Positions 28,588 to 37,534 of a stretch of DNA of 64,000 bases are shown here, piece after piece. The notes under the pieces were generated by a model that was not told the DNA's origin, did not search any database, and was given only the letters and a program-made list of their open reading frames with translations. The position numbers and the translations under genes were made by a program. Source of the DNA: JBQTGK01 sp052400665 (lineage in GTDB: Bacteria > Bacteroidota > Bacteroidia > Bacteroidales > Marinifilaceae); assembly GCA_052400665.1 (NCBI GenBank), contig JBQTGK010000002.1. One strand, given 5' to 3'. The number at the start of each line of letters is the position of its first letter. The first letter of the stretch is position 1.

Positions 28588-29655
28588 ATGAAACAGAGAA
28601 ATGTAAAATATTTGGTGTTCGCTGGAGTTGCTTTGTTGGCAATATCATTAGCATCATGTAAAAATAAGAATAAAAAGTTGCAGGATAAAAAGGCAGTTAG
28701 CATGGAGATTAATCAAGAGAAAAGTGATTTGCTAAATGGAACATCAAGAGCTGTTGCTTATTCAGGCTTTCGCAGCGGACAGCACCCCGACAGAGGAAAT
28801 GGAGCTGTGAATCCAAGCGATGCTGAAATTTTAGAAGATCTTCAAATTATATCTAAAGATTCCCTTTTTAACATGATTCGTTTGTACGATTCGGGAGAGA
28901 ATTCGCAGTCAGTATTAAGAATTATCAAAGAAAATAAGCTGAATATTAAAGTGATGCTGGGAGTTTGGTTAAAAGCTGAATTGAGTGCTCATGAAACTTG
29001 TAGCTGGCTTACCGAGCCAATTGCTCAGGAGGTATTGGATAAAAATAGTATCGCAAATCAGAAAGAAATCGATACAGGAATTTTGCTAGCAAATGAATAT
29101 CCCGAAATAGTTATAGCTGTAAATGTTGGTAACGAAGCTCTGGTGGAGTGGAACGATCATAAAGTCGATACCGATAGTATTATTTCTTATGTGCAAAAAG
29201 TTCAGAAAGAGATTAAGCAACCTGTAACTGTTGCCGATAATTACGAGTGGTGGGCTGCTCATGGTCAAAAATTGGCTAAAACAGTCGATTTTGTGGCAAT
29301 TCATGTTTATCCGGTTTGGGAAGGTAAAGATATTGATGAAGCTATGTCGTACACAATTGAAAATGTTCAGAAAGTTCGCAATGCTTTGCCTGATAGCAAA
29401 CTTGTAATTACCGAAGCAGGATGGGCAACTGTGGCATCAGAATTTGGCGAACGTGCCAGTGAAGAAAAACAGGAGAAATATTATCATGATCTGCTGAAAT
29501 GGAGTAAAGAAATGAATATTACTACTTTCTTTTTCGAAGCATTCGATGAAGATTGGAAAGGTGAAACGGCAAACCCTCTAGGAGCCGAAAAGCATTGGGG
29601 ATTATTTACGGTTGATCGTAAACCCAAAAAAGTAATGGAAGATTTTTACAAATAG
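28588..29655 (+). CDS. GH17-family glucanase lipoprotein, third copy
   Basis: A 355-aa lipoprotein: hydrophobic leader then LASC with Cys24 followed by Lys-Asn-Lys, suggesting a periplasm-facing anchor. Catalytic motifs are NVGNEALVEW (acid/base Glu183) and LVITEAGWAT (nucleophile Glu276). Sequence is similar along its length to the preceding leaderless copy, pointing to duplication followed by gain or loss of the leader. It would process oligosaccharides after SusCD import. Sixteen bp separate it from the second copy. Confidence 0.93.
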   Translation: MKQRNVKYLVFAGVALLAISLASCKNKNKKLQDKKAVSMEINQEKSDLLNGTSRAVAYSGFRSGQHPDRGNGAVNPSDAEILEDLQIISKDSLFNMIRLYDSGENSQSVLRIIKENKLNIKVMLGVWLKAELSAHETCSWLTEPIAQEVLDKNSIANQKEIDTGILLANEYPEIVIAVNVGNEALVEWNDHKVDTDSIISYVQKVQKEIKQPVTVADNYEWWAAHGQKLAKTVDFVAIHVYPVWEGKDIDEAMSYTIENVQKVRNALPDSKLVITEAGWATVASEFGERASEEKQEKYYHDLLKWSKEMNITTFFFEAFDEDWKGETANPLGAEKHWGLFTVDRKPKKVMEDFYK

Positions 29656-29728
29656 ATTACCAGAGTAAAGATTCTATTTGAATATCATCAATTCAGAACT
29701 CCTAATTTTTAATTCGTAATTCAAAAAT

Positions 29729-31162
29729 ATGGCACATTATAAAACAGCACAGGAAGATATCGTTCCTTTTGGACAAAAAATGGCATTTGGTTCAGGACAT
29801 TTGGCCAATCAGTTATTCCCTGCGGCTTTGGGAGTATTCATGGTTGTATTGGTCATGTCCTTAAATATGAATCCGGTTCTCGCTGGTATTTTAGGTGCCT
29901 TACCTCGATTGCTTGATGCATTAACAGACCCAATTATGGGTTTTATTTCCGATAACACCAAATCAAAATGGGGAAGACGTAAGCCATATATTTTGTTGGG
30001 AAGTGTGATTACCGGTATAGCCTTTATGGTAATGTGGCAATTGGATCCGCAGGCTTCACAAACCTACAATTTTGTTTATTTTTTAATTGTATCCATATTT
30101 TTCTACATAGGTTATACCATTTTTGCCACTCCATTAATTGGTTTGGGTTACGAAATGACTTCAGATTATAACGAACGTACTCGTTTAATGGCCGTTTCGC
30201 AATGGATGGGACAGGTTGCCTGGATGATAGCTCCCTGGTTTTGGGTGATAATTTACGATCCAAATATTTTTGCCTCTGCTCCTGAAGGAGCTCGTATTTT
30301 GGCGATTTGGGTAGGTGCTATTTGTATGATATTGGGAATTTTACCAGCTATTTTCAATAAAGAAATGGTGGTGCCTGATAAAAGTAAAATGGCCGATTTA
30401 AGCATGAAAGATTTGGCTGTGAATACTAAAGAATTTATTAGAGGAATAAAACTTACCATTAAGAATAAGCAATTTATGAAATTGTGTGGTTCCACATTTT
30501 TTATTTTTAATGGATTTCAAACAATCGCGCAATTTGCCATGTTTATTATTGTCTATTATTTGTTTAATGGAGATAAGGTGGCTGCTGGGTCTTGGCCTGC
30601 ATGGTTCGGAACGATAAGTGCAATGGCTACTGCTTTTCTTGTAATTCCTATTGTCACAAAATTGTCAGAAAGAGTCGGAAAGAAAAATGCTTTTGTAATT
30701 GCAACTTTTGTTTCGATTATTGGATATGCTTTAAAATGGTGGGGATTTAATCCTGCAAATCCGTGGTTAATGTTTATGCCTATTCCATTTCTATCATTCG
30801 GAATAGGTGGTTTATTCACCTTAATGATGTCGATGACAGCTGATGTTTGTGATCTGGATGAATTGAATAATGGAGAGCGAAGAGAGGGAATGTTTGGAGC
30901 CGTTTACTGGTGGATGGTGAAGCTGGGAACAGCTTTGGCATTGCTAACAAGCGGAATTGTCTTGCAAATGGTTGGTTTTAATGAATCTGTGGATCAGCAA
31001 AGTGTTGAAACATTAACCAATCTAAGGATCGCTGATATTGTAATTCCTATTGTAACAGCATTTATTGCAATTTTATTGGTTTGGAAATATGATATTACTG
31101 AAAGCAGAGCCTTGGAAATTCGTGAAGCTTTAATTGCAAAAAGGGGAAAAGTAAAGCATTAA
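29729..31162 (+). CDS. GPH-family (MelB-like) sugar:cation symporter
   Basis: A 477-aa membrane protein with about 12 helices. The GPH signature is in the first helices: LLDALTDPIMGFISDNTKS followed by KWGRRKPYILLG. A second-half motif ADVCDLDELNNGERREGMFG is also typical of this family. GPH carriers move glycosides, pentosides or hexuronides with a cation. Placed between GH17 and GH30 genes, it should import laminari- or gentio-oligosaccharides into the cytoplasm. It belongs to a different MFS branch from the sugar porter at the start of the enzyme block. Confidence 0.93.
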   Translation: MAHYKTAQEDIVPFGQKMAFGSGHLANQLFPAALGVFMVVLVMSLNMNPVLAGILGALPRLLDALTDPIMGFISDNTKSKWGRRKPYILLGSVITGIAFMVMWQLDPQASQTYNFVYFLIVSIFFYIGYTIFATPLIGLGYEMTSDYNERTRLMAVSQWMGQVAWMIAPWFWVIIYDPNIFASAPEGARILAIWVGAICMILGILPAIFNKEMVVPDKSKMADLSMKDLAVNTKEFIRGIKLTIKNKQFMKLCGSTFFIFNGFQTIAQFAMFIIVYYLFNGDKVAAGSWPAWFGTISAMATAFLVIPIVTKLSERVGKKNAFVIATFVSIIGYALKWWGFNPANPWLMFMPIPFLSFGIGGLFTLMMSMTADVCDLDELNNGERREGMFGAVYWWMVKLGTALALLTSGIVLQMVGFNESVDQQSVETLTNLRIADIVIPIVTAFIAILLVWKYDITESRALEIREALIAKRGKVKH

Positions 31163-31182
31163 AAATATTTAATACATTTATT

Positions 31183-32664
31183 ATGAAATCAAAATACATT
31201 GTTGGGTTTTTTTTAAGTCTTGTTACTATGGCTTGTAATACTAAAGATAAAAGTTTACCTGTAGATATTTTCGAAACATCAGCAACAGGAAATCAACTTA
31301 CAAAAATTGAAAAATCTTCTGCCGAAAATATCGATGCGGAAATCAAAATTAATCCAGATCAGAAATATCAGGAAATTATTGGTTTTGGAGGTTCGTTTAC
31401 CGAGTCGACTGCCTATTTGATGAATAAAATTGGCAAAGAAAATCGAAAGCTAATTTTGGATGCTTATTTTGGTGAGAATGGAGCAAAATATTCCTTAACA
31501 AGAACCCACATGAATTCTTGCGATTTTTCGTTGAGTAATTATTCTTATGCTCCTGTTGAAGGCGATAAGGAATTAAAGCATTTCTCTATCGACGAAGATC
31601 GTGATGATATTATTCCAATGATAAAAGAAGCAATGGCGGTTTCGAAAGATGGATTTAAAATTCTCTCATCGCCATGGACAGCACCAATTTGGATGAAAGA
31701 CAATAAGGATTGGAAAGGGGGTAAGCTATTACCAGAATATTATGATACTTGGGCCTTGTTTTTTTCGAAGTATATCGAAGAATATAAAAAAGAAGGGATT
31801 GATATTTGGGGATTTACCGTAGAAAATGAGCCATTAGGAAATGGCTACAACTGGGAAAGTATGCATTACTCTCCCGAAGAGATGGTTGATTTTGTAAACA
31901 ATTATATGGGACCAAAGCTGAAAGCAGATGGTCATGATGTTAAGATTTTAGGTTACGATCAAAACCGAGATGAATTAAAAGAATGGGCAGATATCATGTA
32001 TAAAGATGAGGAATCGTCTGAATATTTTGATGGCATGGCAATTCACTGGTATGCGAGTACTTATGATTATATGCCTGAGGCTTTACAGTATACATACAAT
32101 AAAGCACCCAATAAACTGATGATTCAATCGGAAGCATGCGTTGATGCAGAAGTTCCTCATTGGAAAGATGATGCCTGGTATTGGAAAAAAGAAGCAACCG
32201 ATTGGGGAATTGATTGGGCGCCAGAAGAACAGAAGTATTTACATCCTAAATATGTTCCGGTTTATCGTTATGCACGCGATATTATTGGTTGTTTAAATAA
32301 CCATGTACAAGCTTGGATCGACTGGAATATGGTTTTGGACACCAAAGGCGGACCTAACTGGGCAAATAACTGGTGTTTGGCTCCTGTTATTGTCGATCCT
32401 GAAAAAGATGAGGTGTATTTTACGCCTATGTACTACACTTTAGCACATTTTAGCAAATACATTCGCCCGGGTGCAGTAAGAATAGGATTCGAATTAAGCG
32501 ACGATAGTCTTATGACTACAGCCGCACAGAATCCTGATGGATCGATTGCTGTGGTGATTTTGAATATGAATAAAGAAGCAAAGCAGTTAAAATTAGCATT
32601 GGCAGGAAAAGAAACTTTCTTTAAAATTGATGCTCAGGCTATTCAAACAATTATAATTAAGTAG
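31183..32664 (+). CDS. GH30-family beta-glucosidase/beta-1,6-glucanase lipoprotein
   Basis: A 493-aa lipoprotein with Cys18 (SLVTMAC). The GH30 TIM barrel plus beta-sandwich is marked by IIGFGGSFTESTAYLM near the N-terminus, ILSSPWTAPIWMKDN, WGFTVENEPLGNG with acid/base Glu216, and LMIQSEACVD with nucleophile Glu317; FSKYIRPGAVRIG starts the C-terminal sandwich. In laminarin loci GH30 enzymes remove beta-1,6-linked glucose branches, which would leave a linear beta-1,3 chain for GH17 and the phosphorylase. The exact subfamily is not certain. Start follows the GPH gene by 20 bp. Confidence 0.92.
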   Translation: MKSKYIVGFFLSLVTMACNTKDKSLPVDIFETSATGNQLTKIEKSSAENIDAEIKINPDQKYQEIIGFGGSFTESTAYLMNKIGKENRKLILDAYFGENGAKYSLTRTHMNSCDFSLSNYSYAPVEGDKELKHFSIDEDRDDIIPMIKEAMAVSKDGFKILSSPWTAPIWMKDNKDWKGGKLLPEYYDTWALFFSKYIEEYKKEGIDIWGFTVENEPLGNGYNWESMHYSPEEMVDFVNNYMGPKLKADGHDVKILGYDQNRDELKEWADIMYKDEESSEYFDGMAIHWYASTYDYMPEALQYTYNKAPNKLMIQSEACVDAEVPHWKDDAWYWKKEATDWGIDWAPEEQKYLHPKYVPVYRYARDIIGCLNNHVQAWIDWNMVLDTKGGPNWANNWCLAPVIVDPEKDEVYFTPMYYTLAHFSKYIRPGAVRIGFELSDDSLMTTAAQNPDGSIAVVILNMNKEAKQLKLALAGKETFFKIDAQAIQTIIIK

Positions 32665-32697
32665 GATGTAATAAAGCTGAAAGTCTTAAATATAATA

Positions 32698-32716
32698 GCC
32701 CGGGGCATCGCCCCGG
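32698..32716. repeat. GC-rich palindrome in an AT-rich spacer (REP-like)
   Basis: A CCCGGGG-type palindrome with an ATC loop (arms CCCGGGGC and GCCCCGGG, 32699-32706 and 32710-32717) stands out in strongly AT-rich surroundings. It lies 35 bp after the GH30 stop in a 160-bp spacer. It has no T-tract, so it is more like a REP-type or mRNA-end element than a standard terminator. A possible promoter for the following genes (TTTG at 32772, TAAAGTTTG at 32798) is weak. Confidence 0.55.
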
Positions 32717-32824
32717 GTACTAAAATAAATTGTAATCGTAGCTACAATATTTGATAGGAGAAAAATAGTTGTTTGCGACGAAATTAGATTAGGTAGATAA
32801 AGTTTGTTTTAAAGTACGACTCAG

Positions 32825-33835
32825 ATGAAAATCCATATAAGCATTCTTATCCTCTTCATTTTAACCGCATGTAAGTCAGAGGGAATTAGTAACAAAGTAT
32901 CTGTTGCAGGAAGAAATGTACATGTAAATGATTCAGCTTATTTAATAAAAGGGATTTGTTATCATCCGGTTCCCAAAGGAAGCAGCGAACGTAATTTTGA
33001 AACTCTTTCGCAGGATTTAGACTTGATGAATGAGGCAGGCATAAATACCATTCGTTTGTATTCTCCGCTTGATGATATTACAGTTCTTGATAAAATTAAT
33101 GAGGCAGGAATAAAAGTCATCGTGAGCTTTGGATACAATCAGAAAGGCTATTTTGATATTCTATCCGGAACATTTATCGATTACATTAACAAATACAAAT
33201 CGCATCCGGCTATTCTTTTTTGGGAGTTGGGAAATGAATACAATTATCATCCTGAATGGTTTGAGGGAGATGTGAAAAATTGGTACAACGCTTTGAATGA
33301 GGCTACAAAGTTAATTCATGAGCGAGATTTATTTCATCCGGTGGCAACAGCTCACGGAGAACTTCCCGATTCTTTAGCACTTTCTGTTTGTACTGATATT
33401 GATATCTGGGGAATGAATGTTTACCGTTGGGATAATCCTGAAAAGTTATTTTCTGAATGGAAACGTATTAGTGATAAACCAATGTATTTATCTGAAGCAG
33501 GTGCCGATAGCTATATGACGATTGCCAGGAGTGGTTATGAGCAAGGAGAAAATCAAATAGCTCAGGCCGATGCTACTAGAAAAATTCTGGATGCTACGTT
33601 CAGAAATCAGGACGTTTGCATGGGCGTAACTCTGTTCGCTTTTGTTGATGAGTTTTGGAAAGCAGGAAATTTGGATACCCAGGATCCTGGAGGATGGGCG
33701 CCAAATAGTAGCGGTGTTCCTTACGATGGAAGTCCCAACGAAGAATATTGGGGAATTGTTGATATCAATAGAAACAAGAAGGAGGCATTTCTGGTTGTGA
33801 AAGAAAAATACAACAATTTAGTTGGTGTCAACTAG
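32825..33835 (+). CDS. Clan GH-A glycosidase lipoprotein (GH2-TIM/GH5/GH72-like)
   Basis: A 336-aa lipoprotein with Cys16 (FILTAC). A single TIM barrel has clan GH-A features: YLIKGICYHPVPKG at strand 1, NEAGINTIRLYS, LFWELGNEYN with acid/base Glu138, and PMYLSEAGAD with nucleophile Glu224. It resembles the isolated TIM domain of GH2 and also GH5/GH72 enzymes; the family cannot be fixed by eye. In this locus it probably acts on beta-glucan oligosaccharides, as hydrolase or transglycosidase. It lacks the N-terminal sugar-binding and immunoglobulin-like domains of full GH2 enzymes, which are about twice as long or more. Confidence 0.82.
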   Translation: MKIHISILILFILTACKSEGISNKVSVAGRNVHVNDSAYLIKGICYHPVPKGSSERNFETLSQDLDLMNEAGINTIRLYSPLDDITVLDKINEAGIKVIVSFGYNQKGYFDILSGTFIDYINKYKSHPAILFWELGNEYNYHPEWFEGDVKNWYNALNEATKLIHERDLFHPVATAHGELPDSLALSVCTDIDIWGMNVYRWDNPEKLFSEWKRISDKPMYLSEAGADSYMTIARSGYEQGENQIAQADATRKILDATFRNQDVCMGVTLFAFVDEFWKAGNLDTQDPGGWAPNSSGVPYDGSPNEEYWGIVDINRNKKEAFLVVKEKYNNLVGVN

Positions 33836-33855
33836 TTTATATCAAGCCTATTATA

Positions 33856-34815
33856 ATGAATAAAACAATATTATTTTCACTGATGTTTTGTGTGTTTATA
33901 AGCTGTACACAAGAAAGGAAAAATACCAATATGGTGCATATTTTAAAGAATGAAAAGCTTGAAATTCATATCGATTTGCCATCGGTGAACTATCAATTTT
34001 CAAGATTCGATTGGACAGGTAAAATTACAGCCGTAAAATATAAAGGTATTCCTGTATCTACTCAGGAAAAAATAGATGGAGATCCGAAACATATATTTGG
34101 AAAAGGCTTTTACAATGAATTTGGAATTGAAATGCCCGTAGGTTTCGATGAGATAAATAAAGGTGAGAGCTTTCCTAAAATCGGTGTTGGTTTGTTAAAA
34201 AAAGACGTAAAAGACTATCATTTTAGCCATCCTTATAGGATTCAGCCTGCTACTTTTAAAATTTCTGAGAATGCTAACAAGCTAGTTGTAGAATGTGAAT
34301 CAAAAAGTTTAAGCGATTATTCCTATGTATTAAGAAAAGAAATCGAATTGTTGGAAAGTAGTTTTGTAATTCATTATAAACTTGAAAATACGGGAGCAAA
34401 AACCATTACTACCAATGAGTATTGTCACAACTTTTTAGCCATCGATAATGAGCTAATGGGTAGCAATTATATTTTAAAATTTCCATTTGATTTAAAACCT
34501 GAAATATTCGATGCAGCCTTAAATCCGGAAAAAAAAGTGCTTGTAGATAGAGAACAAATTACTTTTAATAATACTCCGGAAGAGCAATTCTTTTTTGGAA
34601 ACCTGTCAGGGAATAAAATGGTTCAGGCCAGTTGGGAGTTAATTAATACAAAAAGTAAAATTGGAATCAGGGAAACCGGAAATTTTAAAACATCCAAAAT
34701 TAACCTTTGGGGATGGAAACATGTAATTAGTCCTGAACTGTTTTTCGATATCAATTTAAAACCCAATGAGGAAATTGAGTGGAGTAGAACATATAATATT
34801 TACGAGATAGATTGA
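33856..34815 (+). CDS. Aldose-epimerase-like (mutarotase-fold) lipoprotein
   Basis: A 319-aa lipoprotein with lipobox CVFISC. The mature part is beta-rich and resembles the galactose-mutarotase/aldose-1-epimerase superfamily. Recognisable features are SRFDWTGKITAVKYKG near the start, GFYNEFGIEMPVGFDE, and NEYCHNFLAID, where the His would match the catalytic His of mutarotases. A second His is in the GWKHVISPE segment. The protein may interconvert anomers of sugars released in the periplasm, or bind glycans without catalysis. It is 20 bp after the clan GH-A gene and co-directional with it. Confidence 0.75.
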   Translation: MNKTILFSLMFCVFISCTQERKNTNMVHILKNEKLEIHIDLPSVNYQFSRFDWTGKITAVKYKGIPVSTQEKIDGDPKHIFGKGFYNEFGIEMPVGFDEINKGESFPKIGVGLLKKDVKDYHFSHPYRIQPATFKISENANKLVVECESKSLSDYSYVLRKEIELLESSFVIHYKLENTGAKTITTNEYCHNFLAIDNELMGSNYILKFPFDLKPEIFDAALNPEKKVLVDREQITFNNTPEEQFFFGNLSGNKMVQASWELINTKSKIGIRETGNFKTSKINLWGWKHVISPELFFDINLKPNEEIEWSRTYNIYEID

Positions 34816-34909
34816 TTACTGAAACGAATCCCGAGATTTTAAGTATTCATTTTGCGTCTTAGAGTCTCCGCGTTTATAATTCAAGCCAACTTCAAAAGAA
34901 CTAACAATA

Positions 34910-36268
34910 ATGAAAAAAACAGACTCAAAACTATCAATAAAAGAAAAAATAGGATATAGTTTAGGCGATACAGCCTCCCATTTTGTATGGGATATGGTCG
35001 GTTTCTGGATCCTGATTTTTTACACCGATACCTTCGGAATATCGGCAGCAGCAGCCGGAACAATCATGTTGATTGCTCGTTTTTGGGATATGATTAGTGA
35101 TCCAATTATGGGGATTATTGCAGATCGTACTAAAACACGATGGGGAAAATTCAGACCTTATATCTTATGGATGGCTTTGCCTTATAGTGTTTTAGCAGTG
35201 CTCACTTTCACAACTCCAGATTTAGGATCTACCGGGAAAGTGATTTATGCTGGCGTAACCTATATTTTATTGATGTCGGTTTTTACAGCTATCAACCTTC
35301 CATATTCATCTTTAGGAGCCGTTATGACTTCTGATTCTTATGAACGAGCAGGCTTAAACTCGTACCGATTTATCTTCGCTTTTGTGGGTCAGTTTATTGT
35401 TTCGGGAACCGCCTTAAGTTTGGCACTGTATTTTGGTGGAGGCGATAATGCCAAAGGATATCAGTACACCTTAGTACTGTTTTCGGTAATCAGTTTTATC
35501 TTGTTTATGATTACTTTTAAAACAACTAAAGAGCGAGTACAACCGCCAAAAGAGCAAAAAGAAAACTTAAAGGAAGATTTCAAAAATCTTTTTAAAAACA
35601 GACCTTGGGTAATTTTATTTTTTGTTGGAATCATATCATTTATCATGTTTGCCATGCAAAATTTATCCATAGCCTACTATTTTAAATATTACATAGGAAA
35701 TGAAGAAAATGTACAGCTATTTAATGTAATTGGAACCATAGCCTTAATTGTGGCAATTCCTTTCTCTAAACCGCTGGCAAAACGATTCGGTAAACGCAAT
35801 GTGTTTTTGGCTAGTTCATTGCTTTCCGGATTTTTCTTCATCTGCCTGTACATTCCATCTGCCGAGAATACAATTATGATTTATGCCTTTACTATTTTGG
35901 CTAAAATGTCTTACGCACCAGCAGTTCCTTTACTTTGGACCATGCTTGCCGATACCGCCGATTATTCGGAGTGGAAAACCGGACGACGTTCCACCGGACT
36001 CGTATTTTCGGCAGCTACATTCGCACAAAAAGCAGGTTGGGGTATTGGTGGAGCTTTGGCAGGGTGGCTGTTGGCAATTTTCCAATTTACGCCAAATGTA
36101 GAACAAAGCGAAACGGCCATTACAGGCATTAAGTTGATGATTTCAGTAATTCCAGGAATCTTGTACATGTCTTGCGCCATTCTCTTGTATTTCTATACCA
36201 TCGATCATGATACCTGTGTGGTCATGAAAAAAGATTTAGATAAGAGGCGATTGGCGGAGAATTATTAA
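34910..36268 (+). CDS. Second GPH-family (MelB-like) sugar:cation symporter
   Basis: A 452-aa protein with about 12 transmembrane helices and the GPH hallmark WDMISDPIMGIIADRTKTRWGK split by short spacing after helix 2. A second-half motif ADTADYSEWKTGRRSTGLVF is characteristic of the family. It is the third inner-membrane sugar carrier of the locus and its last gene; a palindromic terminator follows. It likely takes up a different product from the first two carriers, for example gentiobiose or glucose from beta-1,6 branches, but that is only inference. Confidence 0.92.
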   Translation: MKKTDSKLSIKEKIGYSLGDTASHFVWDMVGFWILIFYTDTFGISAAAAGTIMLIARFWDMISDPIMGIIADRTKTRWGKFRPYILWMALPYSVLAVLTFTTPDLGSTGKVIYAGVTYILLMSVFTAINLPYSSLGAVMTSDSYERAGLNSYRFIFAFVGQFIVSGTALSLALYFGGGDNAKGYQYTLVLFSVISFILFMITFKTTKERVQPPKEQKENLKEDFKNLFKNRPWVILFFVGIISFIMFAMQNLSIAYYFKYYIGNEENVQLFNVIGTIALIVAIPFSKPLAKRFGKRNVFLASSLLSGFFFICLYIPSAENTIMIYAFTILAKMSYAPAVPLLWTMLADTADYSEWKTGRRSTGLVFSAATFAQKAGWGIGGALAGWLLAIFQFTPNVEQSETAITGIKLMISVIPGILYMSCAILLYFYTIDHDTCVVMKKDLDKRRLAENY

Positions 36269-36338
36269 AAGTTTTAAATTACTCCTCCATTTTGAGTCGT
36301 CCTAAAATAGGTTGACAGTTTTTAGAACTAATAATATG

Positions 36339-36367
36339 ATCCAGTGAGGCTAGCCTCACTGGATTTT
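36339..36367. terminator. Terminator closing the glucan locus
   Basis: An 11-bp perfect stem (36339-36349 with 36354-36364) with a CTAG loop and a short TTT tail. It lies between the last locus gene and the convergent MscS gene and could serve both strands. Confidence 0.8.
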
Positions 36368-36436
36368 AAATAACGAATAAATAATGGGTTATAGAATAAA
36401 CACAATTCTCATTATAGATTATATTTTATAATTGAC

Positions 36437-37324
36437 TTACTCCTTTGTTATTTTAAGAGGAGTTTCTTGTCTAAGATAAACGGTTTGATGAGGAAATGGA
36501 ATTTCGATATTATTCTTATCAAATTCTTCCTTAATAGATTTATTTAAATCGCATTTCATAACAAAACTTTTACCCGAATCTGCAGCCCAAATATAAGCTC
36601 TTAAAAGAATACCAGAATCACCTAGGCTAATAACTCTAACAATAACAGGAGGTATGTTCTCTAACTTATCTGTATCACTTCTATTGTCTAAAAAATTTGG
36701 ATGTTCAAGGGCCTGATTTTGGATAATTTCAATTGCTTTATCGATATTAGAATTGTAGCTAATACTAAGTTCAAGAAAAGCACAAATTTTTGCATCTCCA
36801 ATGGTAGAGTTCAAAATGGTTTCCGAACTAATTACAGAGTTAGGGATAATTACCCTTCTGTTTTCAGGATTCTTAATAATAGTATGACGTAAGGTAATGT
36901 CTTCAACAGTACCAAAGTGAAGTTCTCCAATCTTAATAAAGTCACCAACACGAAACGGCTTGAATATAACAATAAAAATACCACTAACAATGTTAGAGAA
37001 AGCTTGCTGCGACGCAAAACCGACAATGGCAGCCAAAATACCCGCACTAGCCAATAGACTCATACCAAGGTTTTTTAACTCAGGTATGGAATAAAAGATA
37101 ATGATTATAACAACGATAAAAATTAAGAAACTTACCGCATTTTTTAAAAAATTATAGTTGGTAGGATCTACATTTAATTTGTTAGCAGCTTTTTTTAACA
37201 TGCGATTCATAAAGAAATGAATCAATTTTGATAGAATTAATCCTGCAGCTGCAGCCATAAGAATAAACAAAAGCTTATAGCCTATTCCGAGATCTTTAAT
37301 TAATGTTTCAAGCGTTTCTAACAT
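36437..37324 (-). CDS. MscS-family small-conductance mechanosensitive channel
   Basis: A 295-aa protein with three predicted transmembrane segments in the first 110 residues. The pore-lining helix and following segment match MscS: SLLASAGILAAIVGFASQQAFSN split over about 93-113, then IVIFKPFRVGDFIKIG of the beta domain and EDITLRHTIIKNPENRRVIIPNS. The C-terminal alpha/beta domain ends in IPFPHQTVYL, the standard family ending. MscS channels open under membrane tension during osmotic downshock. It is a single gene convergent to the glucan locus. Confidence 0.95.
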   Translation of the reverse strand: MLETLETLIKDLGIGYKLLFILMAAAAGLILSKLIHFFMNRMLKKAANKLNVDPTNYNFLKNAVSFLIFIVVIIIIFYSIPELKNLGMSLLASAGILAAIVGFASQQAFSNIVSGIFIVIFKPFRVGDFIKIGELHFGTVEDITLRHTIIKNPENRRVIIPNSVISSETILNSTIGDAKICAFLELSISYNSNIDKAIEIIQNQALEHPNFLDNRSDTDKLENIPPVIVRVISLGDSGILLRAYIWAADSGKSFVMKCDLNKSIKEEFDKNNIEIPFPHQTVYLRQETPLKITKE

Positions 37325-37427
37325 TGTTTCTAGTAGTTGATTAATTTAAAGATACAATTATTCAAATTTATTTTATGATACCAAAGAGAAAAAGGAAATA
37401 TGAGCATAGATTATTTTATATTTTAAG

Positions 37428-37456
37428 ACACAAAATTATTAGCTAATATTTTGTGT
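37428..37456. promoter_or_regulatory. Inverted repeat upstream of the ATP-cone/Mrr-like gene
   Basis: Nine-bp perfect arms (37428-37436 ACACAAAAT and 37448-37456) around an 11-nt loop, about 80 bp before the ATG at 37535 in the divergent spacer. It could be an operator or a stem in the leader. Support is only the symmetry. Confidence 0.35.
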
Positions 37457-37534
37457 TCTTTAATTTGTTAATTAGACTTGTATGTGCAATTTGATGTTAA
37501 GCTTAGTTTTGTTAATAATAATGAAATTTATAAA

